A DNA stretch of 46,083 bases from Phytophthora quininea. Its lineage: Eukaryota; Oomycota; Peronosporomycetes; Peronosporales; Peronosporaceae. The stretch lies in the NCBI GenBank assembly GCA_011947345.1, contig JAAVTG010000724.1, positions 1-46,083 on the forward strand, in the 5' to 3' direction. How positions within the stretch are numbered: the stretch's first letter is position 1; each line of letters opens with the position of its first letter. The notes beneath the pieces were generated by a model. That model saw only the letters and a list, made by a program, of their open reading frames with translations. It had not been told where the DNA came from and ran no database searches. Positions 23,686 to 36,668 of the stretch are shown here, piece by piece. The position numbers were made by a program, and so were the translations under genes.

Positions 23686-24681
23686 TATATATATATGGTC
23701 GGCGCTACATATGTATCGCACTAAAATGACGTCGCGTTATGGGCTCTATTTTGGGCTTGTGCTGCTGTTTATTCCTGTAGCGCGCTGCTTTTTAGCGCCC
23801 AAATGAGTACTGCTCGATACACTATTTTCGGTTATCAGACGATACTGACGGTAATACGGATCACAGCATAATGAAACGAAGTGTAACTGGGTTATTCAGT
23901 ATGGCGAACAGGATGGTGATACTCTGAGCGAGCAGAAACAGGCGCATCCGCCAATCAGCGATCCGCAACGATAACAACGGCTGCACTCCACCGGTTGAGC
24001 TGAAAACTTGGGAGACTACGTTTTCATATACGGAGAACATGATGGTGACAGTCCCATGTGACAGAGACAGGCCCGTCACCCAATCAGCGATCAGGAACGA
24101 TTGCTGCGGCTGTACATACCGGTTTAGGCTGAAAACGTAGGGGACGACGCTTTCATATACGGGGAAGAAGATGGTGATGGTTTGCAGCGACAGAAACTGG
24201 TGCATCGGCCAATGAGCGTTCACACACGCCATTGCAGGCATCGTACGCCCGACTCAATCGAAACAGTGAAGAGATATGTTTCGACGCAAGGTGAACTTGC
24301 TGGCGGGACTCAACGAAGAACATAATGAAAGTACGTACTTGAGTATGTGATTATGAGACAAATGGTGTGTAAGGTCGAATTATACATAGCAACTGAATGT
24401 GCGTATGTAGGTTTGAATGTTTGTATAGTGCGAGTGTATGCAGCGTATCATTGGAGGTTGGGAAGTCTGTTGTCGAGGGAGAATATGTGTCGAATAAGCG
24501 TGTTGTATCATATATAGATGTGTGTATGGGAACGACAAAAACGTATGTAGACTAGTTACTGAAACGAGGATCAATAATAAGTAGTGGAAACAGGTCATGG
24601 ATGACTATGCGTGCGAGAGTGGTATTGGGAATCGTATGAAGGTGAGTGAGTGTACGTTCGTGTAGAGTAGGAGTAGGTGTC
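23686..24681 (+). repeat. Cassette 17, 996 bp, isolated three-monomer unit
   Basis: A tier A-type unit lying among six-monomer units: monomers a, b and f as in tier A, but with the distal-type AATGAAACGAAG flank and the 7-bp tail deletion (1003 - 7 = 996). Its mixed markers point to unequal exchange or gene conversion between tiers. Confidence 0.9.
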
Positions 24682-27449
24682 TATATATATATGGTCGGCG
24701 CTACATATGTATCGCACTAAAATGACGTCGCGTTATGGGCTCTATTTTGGGCTTTTGCTGCTGTTTATTCCTGTAGCGCGCTGCTTTTTAGCGCCCAAAT
24801 GAGTACTGCTCGATACACTATTTTCGGTTATCAGACGATACTGACGGTAATACGGATCACAGCATAATGAAACGAAGTGTAACTGGGTTATTCAGTATGG
24901 CGAACAGGATGGTGATACTCTGAGCGAGCAGAAACAGGCGCATCCGCCAATCAGCGATCCGCAACGATAACAACGGCTGCACTCCACCGGTTGAGCTGAA
25001 AACTTGGGAGAATATGTTTTCATATACGAGGAACATGATGGTGACAGTCCCATGTGACAGAGACAGGTCCATCAGCCAATCAGCGATCAGGAGCGATTGC
25101 TGCGGCTGTACATACCGGTTTCGGCTGAAAACGTAGGGGACGACGCTTTCATATACGGGGAAGAAGATGGTGATAGTGTGAAAAGACAGAGACAGGCCCA
25201 TCACCCAATCAGCGATGGGGAAGGATAGCTATGGCCGTAATTACCGGATTGGGATGAAAACGTGGAGACGACGTTTTCATGTGTGGAGAACACGATGGTG
25301 ATTGTATGTGATGACATAGACAGGACCATCACCCAATCAGCGAGTAGCAACGTTATCTACGGTGGCACACACCTGCTTCGACTACAACCTTGGAGAACCA
25401 CGTTTTGTATACGCGGAGCACGATGGTGACACTGCGAAGTGATAGAGACAGGCCTGTCAAGCAGTCAACGATCAGTAAGGTTAATTACGGCTGTACAAAC
25501 CTGTTTGGGATGAGAACTTAGGAGACTACGTTTTCGTATGTGGGGAAGAAGATGGTGATAGTTTGCAGCGACAGAAACTGGCGCATCCGCCCATGAGCGT
25601 TCACATACGCCATTACAGGCATCGTACGCCCGACTCAATCGAAACAGTGAAGAGATATGTTTCGACGCAAGGTAGACTTGCTGGCGGGACTCAACGAAGA
25701 ACATAATGAAAGTGCGTACTTGAGTCTGTGATTATGAGACAAATGGTGTGTAAGGTCGGAATATGTGTAGCAACTGAATGTGCGTATGTAGGTTTGAATG
25801 TTTGTATCGTACGAGTGTATGCAGCGTATCATTGGAGGTTGGGAAGTCTGTTGTCGAGGGAGAATATGTGTCGAATAAGCGTGTTGTATCATATATAGAT
25901 GTGTGTATGGGAACGACAAAAACGTATGTAGACTAGTTAATGAAACGAGGATCAATAATAAGTAGTGGAAACAGGTCATGGATGACTATGCGTGCGAGAG
26001 TGGTATTGGGAGTCGTATGAAGGTGAGTGAGTGTACGCTTGTGTAGAGTACGCGTAGGTGTAGCTATATATATATGGTCGGCGCTACATATGTATCGCAC
26101 TAAAATGACGTCGCGTTATGGGCTCTATTTTGGGCTTTTGCTGCTGTTTATTCCTGTAGCGCGCTGCTTTTTAGCGCCCAAATGAGTACTACTCGATACA
26201 CTATTTTCGGTTATCAGACGATACTGACGGTAATACGGATCACAGCAGAATGAAACGAAGTGTAACTGGGTTATTCAGTATGGCGAACAGGATGGTGATA
26301 CTCTGAGCGAGCAGAAACAGGCGCATCCGCCAATCAGCGATCCGCAACGATAACAACGGCTGCACTCCACCGGTTGAGCTGAAAACTTGGGAGACTACGT
26401 TTTCATATACGGAGAACATGATGGTGACAGTCCCATGTGACAGAGACAGGCCCGTCACCCAATCAGCGATCAGGAACGATTGCTGCGGCTGTACATACCG
26501 GTTTCGGCTGAAAACGTAGGGGACGACGCTTTCATATACGGGGAAGAAGATGGTGATAGTGTGAAAAGACAGAGACAGGCCCATCACCCAATCAGCGATG
26601 GGGAAGGATAGCTATGGCCGTAATTACCGGATTGGGATGAAAACGTGGGAGACGACGTTTTCATGTGTGGAGAACACGATGGTGATTGTATGTGATGACA
26701 TAGACAGGACCATCACCCAATCAGCGAGTAGCAACGTTATCTACGGTGGCACACACCTGCTTCGACTACAACCTTGGAGAACCACGTTTTTGTATACGCG
26801 GAGCACGATGGTGACACTGCGAAGTGATAGAGACAGGCCTGTCAAGCAGTCAACGATCAGTAAGGTTAATTACGGCTGTACAAACCTGTTTGGGATGAGA
26901 ACTTAGGAGACTACGTTTTCGTATGTGGGGAAGAAGATGGTGATAGTTTGCAGCGACAGAAACTGGCGCATCCGCCCATGAGCGTTCACATACGCCATTA
27001 CAGGCATCGTACGCCCGACTCAATCGAAACAGTGAAGAGATATGTTTCGACGCAAGGTAGACTTGCTGGCGGGACTCAACGAAGAACATAATGAAAGTGC
27101 GTACTTGAGTCTGTGATTATGAGACAAATGGTGTGTAAGGTCGGAATATGTGTAGCAACTGAATGTGCGTATGTAGGTTTGAATGTTTGTATCGTACGAG
27201 TGTATGCAGCGTATCATTGGAGGTTGGGAAGTCTGTTGTCGAGGGAGAATATGTGTCGAATAAGCGTGTTGTATCATATATAGATGTGTGTATGGGAACG
27301 ACAAAAACGTATGTAGACTAGTTAATGAAACGAGGATCAATAATAAGTAGTGGAAACAGGTCATGGATGACTATGCGTGCGAGAGTGGTATTGGGAGTCG
27401 TATGAAGGTGAGTGAGTGTACGCTTGTGTAGAGTACGCGTAGGTGTAGC
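24682..27449 (+). repeat. Cassettes 18-19, 1383 and 1385 bp, six monomers
   Basis: Cassette 18 spans 24682-26064 and cassette 19 spans 26065-27449. Both end in GGTGTAGC rather than GGTGTC before the next TA tract, a second type of junction. In cassette 19 monomers a and b match tier A, while c-f match the long form. Both have the 7-bp tail deletion. Confidence 0.9.
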
Positions 27450-27918
27450 TATATATATATGGTCGGCGCTACATATGTATCGCACTAAAATGACGTCGCG
27501 TTATGGGCTCTATTTTGGGCTTTTGCTGCTGTTTATTCCTGTAGCGCGCTGCTTTTTAGCGCCCAAATGAGTACTACTCGATACACTATTTTCGGTTATC
27601 AGACGATACTGACGGTAATACGGATCACAGCAGAATGAAACGAAGTGTAACTGGGTTATTCAGTATGGCGAACAGGATGGTGATACTCTGAGCGAGCAGA
27701 AACAGGCGCATCCGCCAATCAGCGATCCGCAACGATAACAACGGCTGCACTCCACCGGTTGAGCTGAAAACTTGGGAGACTACGTTTTCATATACGGAGA
27801 ACATGATGGTGACAGTCCCATGTGACAGAGACAGGCCCGTCACCCAATCAGCGATCAGGAACGATTGCTGCGGCTGTACATACCGGTTTCGGCTGAAAAC
27901 GTAGGGGACGACGCTTTC
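27450..27918 (+). repeat. Cassette 20, truncated to 469 bp
   Basis: Head, monomer a (27676-27804) and 114 bp of monomer b (from 27805) are present; the unit then stops at GACGCTTTC and a new TA tract follows. Intact copies continue GACGCTTTCATATACGG at this point. It lacks monomers c-f and the tail. This is the clearest case of a cassette start placed in the middle of another cassette. Confidence 0.92.
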
Positions 27919-29308
27919 TATATATATATGGTCGGCGCTACATATGTATCGCACTAAAATGACGTCGCGTTATGGGCTCTATTTTGGGCTTTTGCTGCTG
28001 TTTATTCCTGTAGCGCGCTGCTTTTTAGCGCCCAAATGAGTACTGCTCGATACACTATTTTCGGTTATCAGACGATACTGACAGTAATACGGATCACAGC
28101 ATAATGAAACTAAGTGTAACTGGGTTATTCAGTATGGCGAACAGGATGGTGATACTCTGAGCGAGCAGAAACAGGCGCATCCGCCAATCAGCGATCCGCA
28201 ACGATAACAACGGCTGCACTCCACCGGTTGAGCTGAAAACTTGGGAGACTACGTTTTCATATACGGAGAACATGATGGTGACAGTCCCATGTGACAGAGA
28301 CAGGCCCGTCACCCAATCAGCGATCAGGAACGATTGCTGCGGCTGTACATACCGGTTTCGGCTGAAAACGTAGGGGACGACGCTTTCATATACGGGGAAG
28401 AAGATGGTGATAGTGTGAAAAGACAGAGACAGGCCCATCACCCAATCAGCGATGGGGAAGGATAGCTATGGCCGTAATTACCGGATTGGGATGAAAACGT
28501 GGGAGACGACGTTTTCATGTGTGAGAACACGATGGTGATTGTATGTGATGACATAGACAGGACCATCACCCAATCAGCGAGTAGCAACGTTATCTACGGT
28601 GGCACACACCTGCTTCGACTACAACCTTGGAGAACCATGTTTTTGTATACGCGGAGCACGATGGTGACACTGCGAAGTGATAGAGACAGGCCTGTCAAGC
28701 AGTCAACGATCAGTAAGGTTAATTACGGCTGTACAAACCTGTTTGGGATGAGAACTTAGGAGACTACGTTTTCGTATGTGGGGAAGAAGATGGTGATAGT
28801 TTGCAGCGACAGAAACTGGCGCATCCGCCCATGAGCGTTCACATACGCCATTACAGGCATCGTACGCCCGACTCAATCGAAACAGTGAAGAGATATGTTT
28901 CGACGCAATATGAACATGCTGGCGGGACTCAACGAAGAACATAATGAAAGTGCGTACTTGAGTCTGTGATTATGAGACAAATGGTGTGTAAGGTCGGAAT
29001 ATGTGTAGCAACTGAATGTGCGTATGTAGGTTTGAATGTTTGTATCGTACGAGTGTATGCAGCGTATCATTGGAGGTTGGGAAGTCTGTTGTCGAGGGAG
29101 AATATGTGTCGAATAAGCGTGTTGTATCATATATAGATGTGTGTATGGGAACGACAAAAACGTATGTAGACTAGTTACTGAAACGAGGATCAATAATAAG
29201 TAGTGGAAACAGGTCATGGATGACTATGCGTGCGAGAGTGTTATTTGTTATTGGGAATCGTATGAAGGTGAGTGAGTGTACGTTCGTGTAGAGTAGGAGT
29301 AGGTGTCT
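27919..29308 (+). repeat. Cassette 21, 1390 bp, six monomers
   Basis: It follows the truncated cassette 20 directly. Its flank reverts to the tier A AATGAAACTAAG form and it carries GACAGTAATACGG, shared with cassette 25. The last monomer has GCAATATGAACATGC, shared with cassette 23. These markers suggest it came from a different source unit than cassettes 15-20. Confidence 0.9.
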
Positions 29309-30441
29309 ATATATATATGGTCGGCGCTACATATGTATCGCACTAAAATGACGTCGCGTTATGGGCTCTATTTTGGGCTTTTGCTGCTGTTTATTCCTGT
29401 AGCGCGCTGCTTTTTAGCGCCCAAATGAGTACTGCTCGATACACTATTTTCGGTTATCAGACGATACTGACGGTAATACGGATCACAGCATAATGAAACG
29501 AAGTGTAACTGGGTTATTCAGTATGGCGAACAGGATGGTGATACTCTGAGCGAGCAGAAACAGGCGCATCCGCCAATCAGCGATCCGCAACGATAACAAC
29601 GGCTGCACTCCACCGGTTGAGCTGAAAACTTGGGAGACTACGTTTTCATATACGGAGAACATGATGGTGACAGTCCCATGTGACAGAGACAGGCCCGTCA
29701 CCCAATCAGCGATCAGGAACGATTGCTGCGGCTGTACATACCGGTTTAGGCTGAAAACGTAGGGGACGACGCTTTCATATACGGGGAAGAAGATGGTGAT
29801 AGTGTGAAAAGACAGAGACAGCCCCATCACCCAATCAGCGATGGGGAAGGATAGCTATGGCCGTAATTACCGGATTGGGATGAAAACGTGGGAGACGACG
29901 TTTTCGTATGTGGGGAAGAAGATGGTGATGGTTTGCAGCGACAGAAACTGGTGCATCGGCCAATGAGCGTTCACACACGCCATTGCAGGCATCGTACGCC
30001 CGACTCAATCGAAACAGTGAAGAGATATGTTTCGACGCAAGGTGAACTTGCTGGCGGGACTCAACGAAGAACATAATGAAAGTACGTACTTGAGTATGTG
30101 ATTATGAGACAAATGGTGTGTAAGGTCGAATTATACATAGCAACTGAATGTGCGTATGTAGGTTTGAATGTTTGTATAGTGCGAGTGTATGCAGCGTATC
30201 ATTGGAGGTTGGGAAGTCTGTTGTCGAGGGAGAATATGTGTCGAATAAGCGTGTTGTATCATATATAGATGTGTGTATGGGAACGACAAAAACGTATGTA
30301 GACTAGTTACTGAAACGAGGATCAATAAGAAGTAGTGGAAACAGGTCATGGATGACTATGCGTGCGAGAGTGTTATTTGTTATTGGGAATCGTATGAAGG
30401 TGAGTGAGTGTACGCTTGTGTAGAGTACGCGTAGGTGTAGC
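29309..30441 (+). repeat. Cassette 22, 1133 bp, four monomers
   Basis: GATGGTG occurs at 29534, 29663, 29792 and 29921, all 129 bp apart. The third monomer begins as type c and ends as type f (GACGTTTTCGTATGTGGGG), an in-register fusion that removed d and e. The same fusion occurs in cassette 25. The tail is of tier A type (GGTCGAATTATACA). Confidence 0.9.
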
Positions 30442-31825
30442 TATATATATATGGTCGGCGCTACATATGTATCGCACTAAAATGACGTCGCGTTATGGGC
30501 TCTATTTTGGGCTTTTGCTGCTGTTTATTCCTGTAGCGCGCTGCTTTTTAGCGCCCAAATGAGTACTGCTCGATACACTATTTTCGGTTATCAGACGATA
30601 CTGACGGTAATACGGATCACAGCATAATGAAACGAAGTGTAACTGGGTTATTCAGTATGGCGAACAGGATGGTGATACTCTGAGCGAGCAGAAACAGGCG
30701 CATCCGCCAATCAGCGATCCGCAACGATAACAACGGCTGCACTCCACCGGTTGAGCTGAAAACTTGGGAGACTACGTTTTCATATACGGAGAACATGATG
30801 GTGACAGTCCCATGTGACAGAGACAGGTCCATCAGCCAATCAGCGATCAGGAGCGATTGCTGCGGCTGTACATACCGGTTTCGGCTGAAAACGTAGGGGA
30901 CGACGCTTTCATATACGGGGAAGAAGATGGTGATAGTGTGAAAAGACAGAGACAGGCCCATCACCCAATCAGCGATGGGGAAGGATAGCTATGGCCGTAA
31001 TTACCGGATTGGGATGAAAACGTGGGAGACGACGTTTTCATGTGTGGAGAACACGATGGTGATTGTATGTGATGACATAGACAGGACCATCACCCAATCA
31101 GCGAGTAGCAACGTTATCTACGGTGGCACACACCTGCTTCGACTACAACCTTGGAGAACCACGTTTTGTATACGCGGAGCACGATGGTGACACTGCGAAG
31201 TGATAGAGACAGGCCTGTCAAGCAGTCAACGATCAGTAAGGTTAATTACGGCTGTACAAACCTGTTTGGGATGAGAACTTAGGAGACTACGTTTTCGTAT
31301 GTGGGGAAGAAGATGGTGATAGTTTGCAGCGACAGAAACTGGCGCATCCGCCCATGAGCGTTCACATACGCCATTACAGGCATCGTACGCCCGACTCAAT
31401 CGAAACAGTGAAGAGATATGTTTCGACGCAATATGAACATGCTGGCGGGACTCAACGAAGAACATAATGAAAGTGCGTACTTGAGTCTGTGATTATGAGA
31501 CAAATGGTGTGTAAGGTCGGAATATGTGTAGCAACTGAATGTGCGTATGTAGGTTTGAATGTTTGTATCGTACGAGTGTATGCAGCGTATCATTGGAGGT
31601 TGGGAAGTCTGTTGTCGAGGGAGAATATGTGTCGAATAAGCGTGTTGTATCATATATAGATGTGTGTATGGGAACGACAAAAACGTATGTAGACTAGTTA
31701 CTGAAACGAGGATGAATAAGAAGTAGTGGAAACAGGTCATGGATGACTATGCGTGCGAGAGTGGTATTGGGAGTCGTATGAAGGTGAGTGAGTGTACGCT
31801 TGTGTAGAGTACGCGTAGGTGTAGC
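30442..31825 (+). repeat. Cassette 23, 1384 bp, six monomers
   Basis: Long form with the GCAATATGAACATGC variant of the last monomer and the 7-bp tail deletion, ending GGTGTAGC. One base is lost in ACGTTTTGTATACG, as in cassette 18. Confidence 0.9.
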
Positions 31826-33215
31826 TATATATATATGGTCGGCGCTACATATGTATCGCACTAAAATGACGTCGCGTTATGGGCTCTATTTTGGGCTTGT
31901 GCTGCTGTTTATTCCTGTAGCGCGCTGCTTTTTAGCGCCCAAGTTAGTACTACTCGATACACTATTTTCGGTTATCAGACGATACTGACGGTAATACGGA
32001 TCACAGCAGAATGAAACGAAGTGTAGCTGGGTTATTCAGTATGGCGAACATGATGGTGATACTCTGAGCGAGCAGAAACAGGCGCATCTGCCAATCAGCG
32101 ATCCGCATCGATAACAACGGCTGTACTGCACCGGTTGAGCTGAAAACTTGGGAGAATATGTTTTCATATACGAGGAACATGATGGTGACAGTCCCATGTG
32201 ACAGAGACAGGTCCATCAGCCAATCAGCGATCAGGAGCGATTGCTGCGGCTGTACATACCGGTTTCGGCTGAAAACGTAGGGGACGACGCTTTCATATAC
32301 GGGGAAGAAGATGGTGATAGTGTGAAAAGACAGAGACAGGCCCATCACCCAATCAGCGATGGGGAAGGATAGCTATGGCCGTAATTACCGGATTGGGATG
32401 AAAACGTGGGAGACGACGTTTTCATGTGTGGAGAACACGATGGTGATTGTATGTGATGACATAGACAGGACCATCACCCAATCAGCGAGTAGCAACGTTA
32501 TCTACGGTGGCACACACCTGCTTCGACTACAACCTTGGAGAACCACGTTTTTGTATACGCGGAGCACGATGGTGACACTGCGAAGTGATAGAGACAGGCC
32601 TGTCAAGCAGTCAACGATCAGTAAGGCTCATTACGGCCGCTTACTCCCGTTTGGGATGAGAACTTGCGAGACTACGTTTTCGTATGTGGGGAAGAAGATG
32701 GTGATCGTTTGCAGCGACAGAAACTGGTGCATCCGCCCATGAGCGTTCACAAAAGCCATTGCAGGCATCGTACGCCCGACGGATTCGAAACAGTGAAGAG
32801 ATATGTTTCGACGCAAGGTGAACATGCTGGATGGACTCAACGAAGAACATAATGAAAGTGCGTCCTTGAGTATGTGTTAATGAGACAAATGGGGTGTAAG
32901 GTCGGAACATGTGTAGCAACTGAATGTGCGTATGTAGGTTTGAATGTTTGTATAGTGCGAGTGTATGCAGCGTATCATTGGAGGTTGGGAAGTCTGTTGT
33001 CGAGGGAGAATATGTGTCGAATAAGCGTGTTGTATCATATATAGATGTGTGTATGGGAACGACAAAAACGTATGTAGACTAGTTAATGCAACGACGATTA
33101 AGGACAGGTAGTGGAAACAGGTCATGGATGACTATGCGTGCGAGAGTGTTATTTGTTATTGGGAATCGTATGAAGGTGAGTGAGTGTACGTTCGTGTAGA
33201 GTAGGAGTAGGTGTC
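31826..33215 (+). repeat. Cassette 24 body, six monomers
   Basis: More diverged than the preceding units: CCCAAGTTAG in the head, CTCATTACGGCCGCTTACTCCC in the e/f monomer (shared with cassettes 28-31), and GTTAATGCAACGACG in the tail. Unlike cassettes 1-23 it is not followed at once by a TA tract. It continues through GGTGTC into GAATATGAG, the start of a G/T-rich end block. Confidence 0.9.
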
Positions 33216-34281
33216 GAATATGAGTGTGTAGAGTGGGAAGGTATGCAGAGAATGCGTGTTATTGTGTATGGATGTGTTCGTGTTTGCGTGGTAGTAGTGT
33301 ATGGTTTGAGTCAAATGAACGTGTAAATAGTATGATTTGGTGATAGGTAAATGAGAAAGATAGCGTGGGAGTGAAAAAAAAAGAAAAAAGAAAAGAATGA
33401 TAGTAGTTGATTATAATGAAATGGATTGGGATTGATCGGAAAGGTGATTTGAATGAATTGATAGAGAGTTAGGTAGTAATGTGGAAAAATGAGAAGAAGA
33501 AGAAGTATGTGGAGAGTGTGGATAGTAGATAATAGTGTAAGAGTGTATATAGGTGTAAGTGTAAGAGGTGTGTAAGAGTAGATATGTAGATATTATATGG
33601 AGAAGAATGAGTATGTGAAATAGGAATGTGTAAAGAAGGAGTATGTAGAGAATAAATGGGTGTAGTGTAAAGTATGAGTGTGTAGGATAAGAGTGTGTGA
33701 GAAGAGAAAAATGGAGTTGAGGAAGGAATAGAGAAAATGTGAGTAATAGAAAGTTGGAGAAAAATGATGGATGTTTGTGTGTATGAGTGTATGTAGAGAA
33801 TGGGTGGATGTTTGTGGTGAATAGAAGTGTATGTGGAGTATGAGTGTAAGTATGAGTGAGTGTAAGTATGTGTGAGTGTAAAAGTGTGATTGTGAATAGA
33901 ATGTGATTGTTGTAGAGTATAAGTGTGTGTAAAGTATGAGTATGTGTATGTGTAGAGTGTGGAGTGTGAGTAGAGTGTGGAGTGTGAGTAGAGTGTGAGT
34001 GTGTGTAGAGTATGAGTGTGAGTAGAGTGTGGAGTGTGAGTAGAGTGTGAATGTGTGTAGAGTATGAGTGTGAGTAGAGTGTAGAGTGTAAGTGTGTGTA
34101 GAGTGTGAGTGTGTATAGAGTGTAAGTTTGTGTAGAGGATGTGTATGTGTATAGTGTGAGTGTGTGTAAAGTATGAGTATGTGAGAATGTGTATGTGAGA
34201 GGGTGAGTGTGTGTATGTGTAGAGTGTGAGTGTGTGTAGAGTATAAGTGTGTGTAAAGTATGAGTATGTGAGAGTGTGAGG
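33216..34281 (+). repeat. Internal copy of the chromosome-end block
   Basis: About 1.07 kb with very few C on the + strand. It begins GAATATGAGTGTGTAGAG, contains GGTTTGAGTC at 33303-33312 and a polypurine run at 33373-33397. From about 33940 it becomes a degenerate GTGTGAGTGTGTAGAG-type repeat. The first part aligns base for base with 44069 onwards, next to the telomere. It ends AGAGTGTGAGG, where a new TA tract starts. It looks like a former chromosome end that was later capped. The long minus-strand ORF across it is low-complexity (Tyr/Thr/His/Ser/Leu) and not a gene. Confidence 0.88.
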
Positions 34282-35413
34282 TATATATATATGGTCGGCG
34301 CTACATATGTATCGCACTAAAATGACGTCGCGTTATGGGCTCTATTTTGGGCTTTTGCTGCTGTTTATTCCTGTAGCGCGCTGCTTTTTAGCGCCCAAAT
34401 GAGTACTGCTCGATACACTATTTTCGGTTATCAGACGATACTGACAGTAATACGGATCACAGCATAATGAAACTAAGTGTAACTGGGTTATTCAGTATGG
34501 CGAACAGGATGGTGATACTCTGAGCGAGCAGAAACAGGCGCATCCGCCAATCAGCGATCCGCAACGATAACAACGGCTGCACTCCACCGGTTGAGCTGAA
34601 AACTTGGGAGACTACGTTTTCATATACGGAGAACATGATGGTGACAGTCCCATGTGACAGAGACAGGCCCGTCACCCAATCAGCGATCAGGAACGATTGC
34701 TGCGGCTGTACATACCGGTTTCGGCTGAAAACGTAGGGGACGACGCTTTCATATACGGGGAAGAAGATGGTGATAGTGTGAAAAGACAGAGACAGCCCCA
34801 TCACCCAATCAGCGATCGGGAAGGATAGCTATGGCCGTAATTACCGGATTGGGATGAAAACGTGGGAGACGACGTTTTCGTATGTGGGGAAGAAGATGGT
34901 GATGGTTTGCAGCGACAGAAACTGGTGCATCGGCCAATGAGCGTTCACACACGCCATTGCAGGCATCGTACGCCCGACTCAATCGAAACAGTGAAGAGAT
35001 ATGTTTCGACGCAAGGTAGACTTGCTGGCGGGACTCAACGAAGAACATAATGAAAGTACGTACTTGAGTCTGTGATTATGAGACAAATGGTGTGTAAGGT
35101 CGAATTATACATAGCAACTGAATGTGCGTATGTAGGTTTGAATGTTTGTATAGTGCGAGTGTATGCAGCGTATCATTGGAGGTTGGGAAGTCTGTTGTCG
35201 AGGGAGAATATGTGTCGAATAAGCGTGTTGTATCATATATAGATGTGTGTATGGGAACGACAAAAACGTATGTAGACTATTTAATGAAACGAGGATGAAT
35301 AAGAAGTAGTGGAAACAGGTCATGGATGACTATGCGTGCGAGAGTGTTATTTGTTATTGGGAATCGTATGAAGGTGAGTGAGTGTACGTTCGTGTAGAGT
35401 AGGAGTAGGTGTC
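34282..35413 (+). repeat. Cassette 25, 1132 bp, four monomers
   Basis: The first cassette after the internal end block. GATGGTG occurs at 34508, 34637, 34766 and 34895. It has the same c/f fused monomer as cassette 22 and the GACAGTAATACGG marker of cassette 21, so it is younger-looking than its neighbours 24 and 26. Confidence 0.9.
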
Positions 35414-36668
35414 TATATATATATGGTCGGCGCTACATATGTATCGCACTAAAATGACGTCGCGTTATGGGCTCTATTTTGGGCTTTTGCTGCTGTTTAT
35501 TCCTGTAGCGCGCTGCTTTTAGCGCCCAAGTTAGTACTACTCGATACACTATTTTCGGTTATCAGACGATACTGACGGTAATACGGATCACAGCATAATG
35601 AAACTAAGTGTAGCTGGGGTTTTCAGTATGGCGAACAGGATGGTGATACTCTGAGCGAGCAGAAACAGGCGCATCCGCCAATCAGCGATCCGCAACGAAA
35701 ACAACGGCTGTACCCCACCGATTGGGCTGAAAACTTGGGAGACTACGTTTTCATATACGGGGAACATGAAGGTGATAGTCACATGTGACAGAGACAGGCC
35801 CATCATCCAATCAGCGATCAGGAACGATTGCTGCGGCTGTACATACCGGATTGGGATGAAAACTTGGGAGGCTACGTTTTCATATGTGGAGAACACGATG
35901 TTGATTGTCTGTGGTGACATAGACAGACCCATCAGCCAATCAGCGAGTAGCAACGTTATCTACGATGGCACACACCTGCTTCGACTAAAATCTTGGAGAA
36001 TCACGTGTTTGTATATGAGGAACACGATGGTGACACTGCGAAGTGATAGAGACAGGCCTGTCAAGCAGTCAACGATCAGTAAGGTTCATTACGGCTGTAC
36101 AAACCTGTTTGGGATGGGAACTTGAGAGACTACGTTTGCGTATGTGGGGAAGAAGATGGTGATAGTTTGCAGCGACAGAAACTGGTGCATCCGCCAATGA
36201 GCGTTCACACACGCCATTGCAGGCATCGTACGCCCGACTCAATCGAAACAGTGAAGAGATATGTTTCGACGCAAGGTGAACTTGCTGGTTGGACTCAACG
36301 AAGAACATAATGAAAGTACGTCCTTGAGTATGTGATTATGAGACAAATGGTGTGTAAGGTCGGAATATGTGTAGCAACTGAATGTGCGTATGTAGGTTTG
36401 AATGTTTGTATCGTACGAGTGTATGCAGCGTATCATTGGAGGTTGGGAAGTCTGTTGTCGAGGGAGAATATGTGTAGCATAAGCGTGTTGTATCATATAT
36501 AGATGTGTGTATGGGAACGACAAAAACGTATGTAGACTAGTTAATGCAACGAGGATCAATAAGAAGTAGTGGAAACAGGTCATGGATGACTATGCGTGCG
36601 AGAGTGGTATTGGGAGTCGTATGAAGGTGAGTGAGTGTACGCTTGTGTAGAGTACGCGTAGGTGTAGC
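35414..36668 (+). repeat. Cassette 26, 1255 bp, five monomers
   Basis: GATG(G/T)TG-type motifs lie at 35639, 35768 (GAAGGTG), 35897, 36026 and 36155, all 129 bp apart. One monomer is missing relative to the six-monomer form. It is a diverged version with CCCAAGTTAG in the head and GGGTTTTCAGTATGG upstream of the monomers. Confidence 0.9.

Noticed and set aside
33469..34317. 282-codon minus-strand ORF
   Set aside because: The translation is mostly Tyr, Thr, His, Ser and Leu from a G/T-rich degenerate repeat read on the C/A-rich strand, where stop codons are rare. The same applies to 44434-44862.
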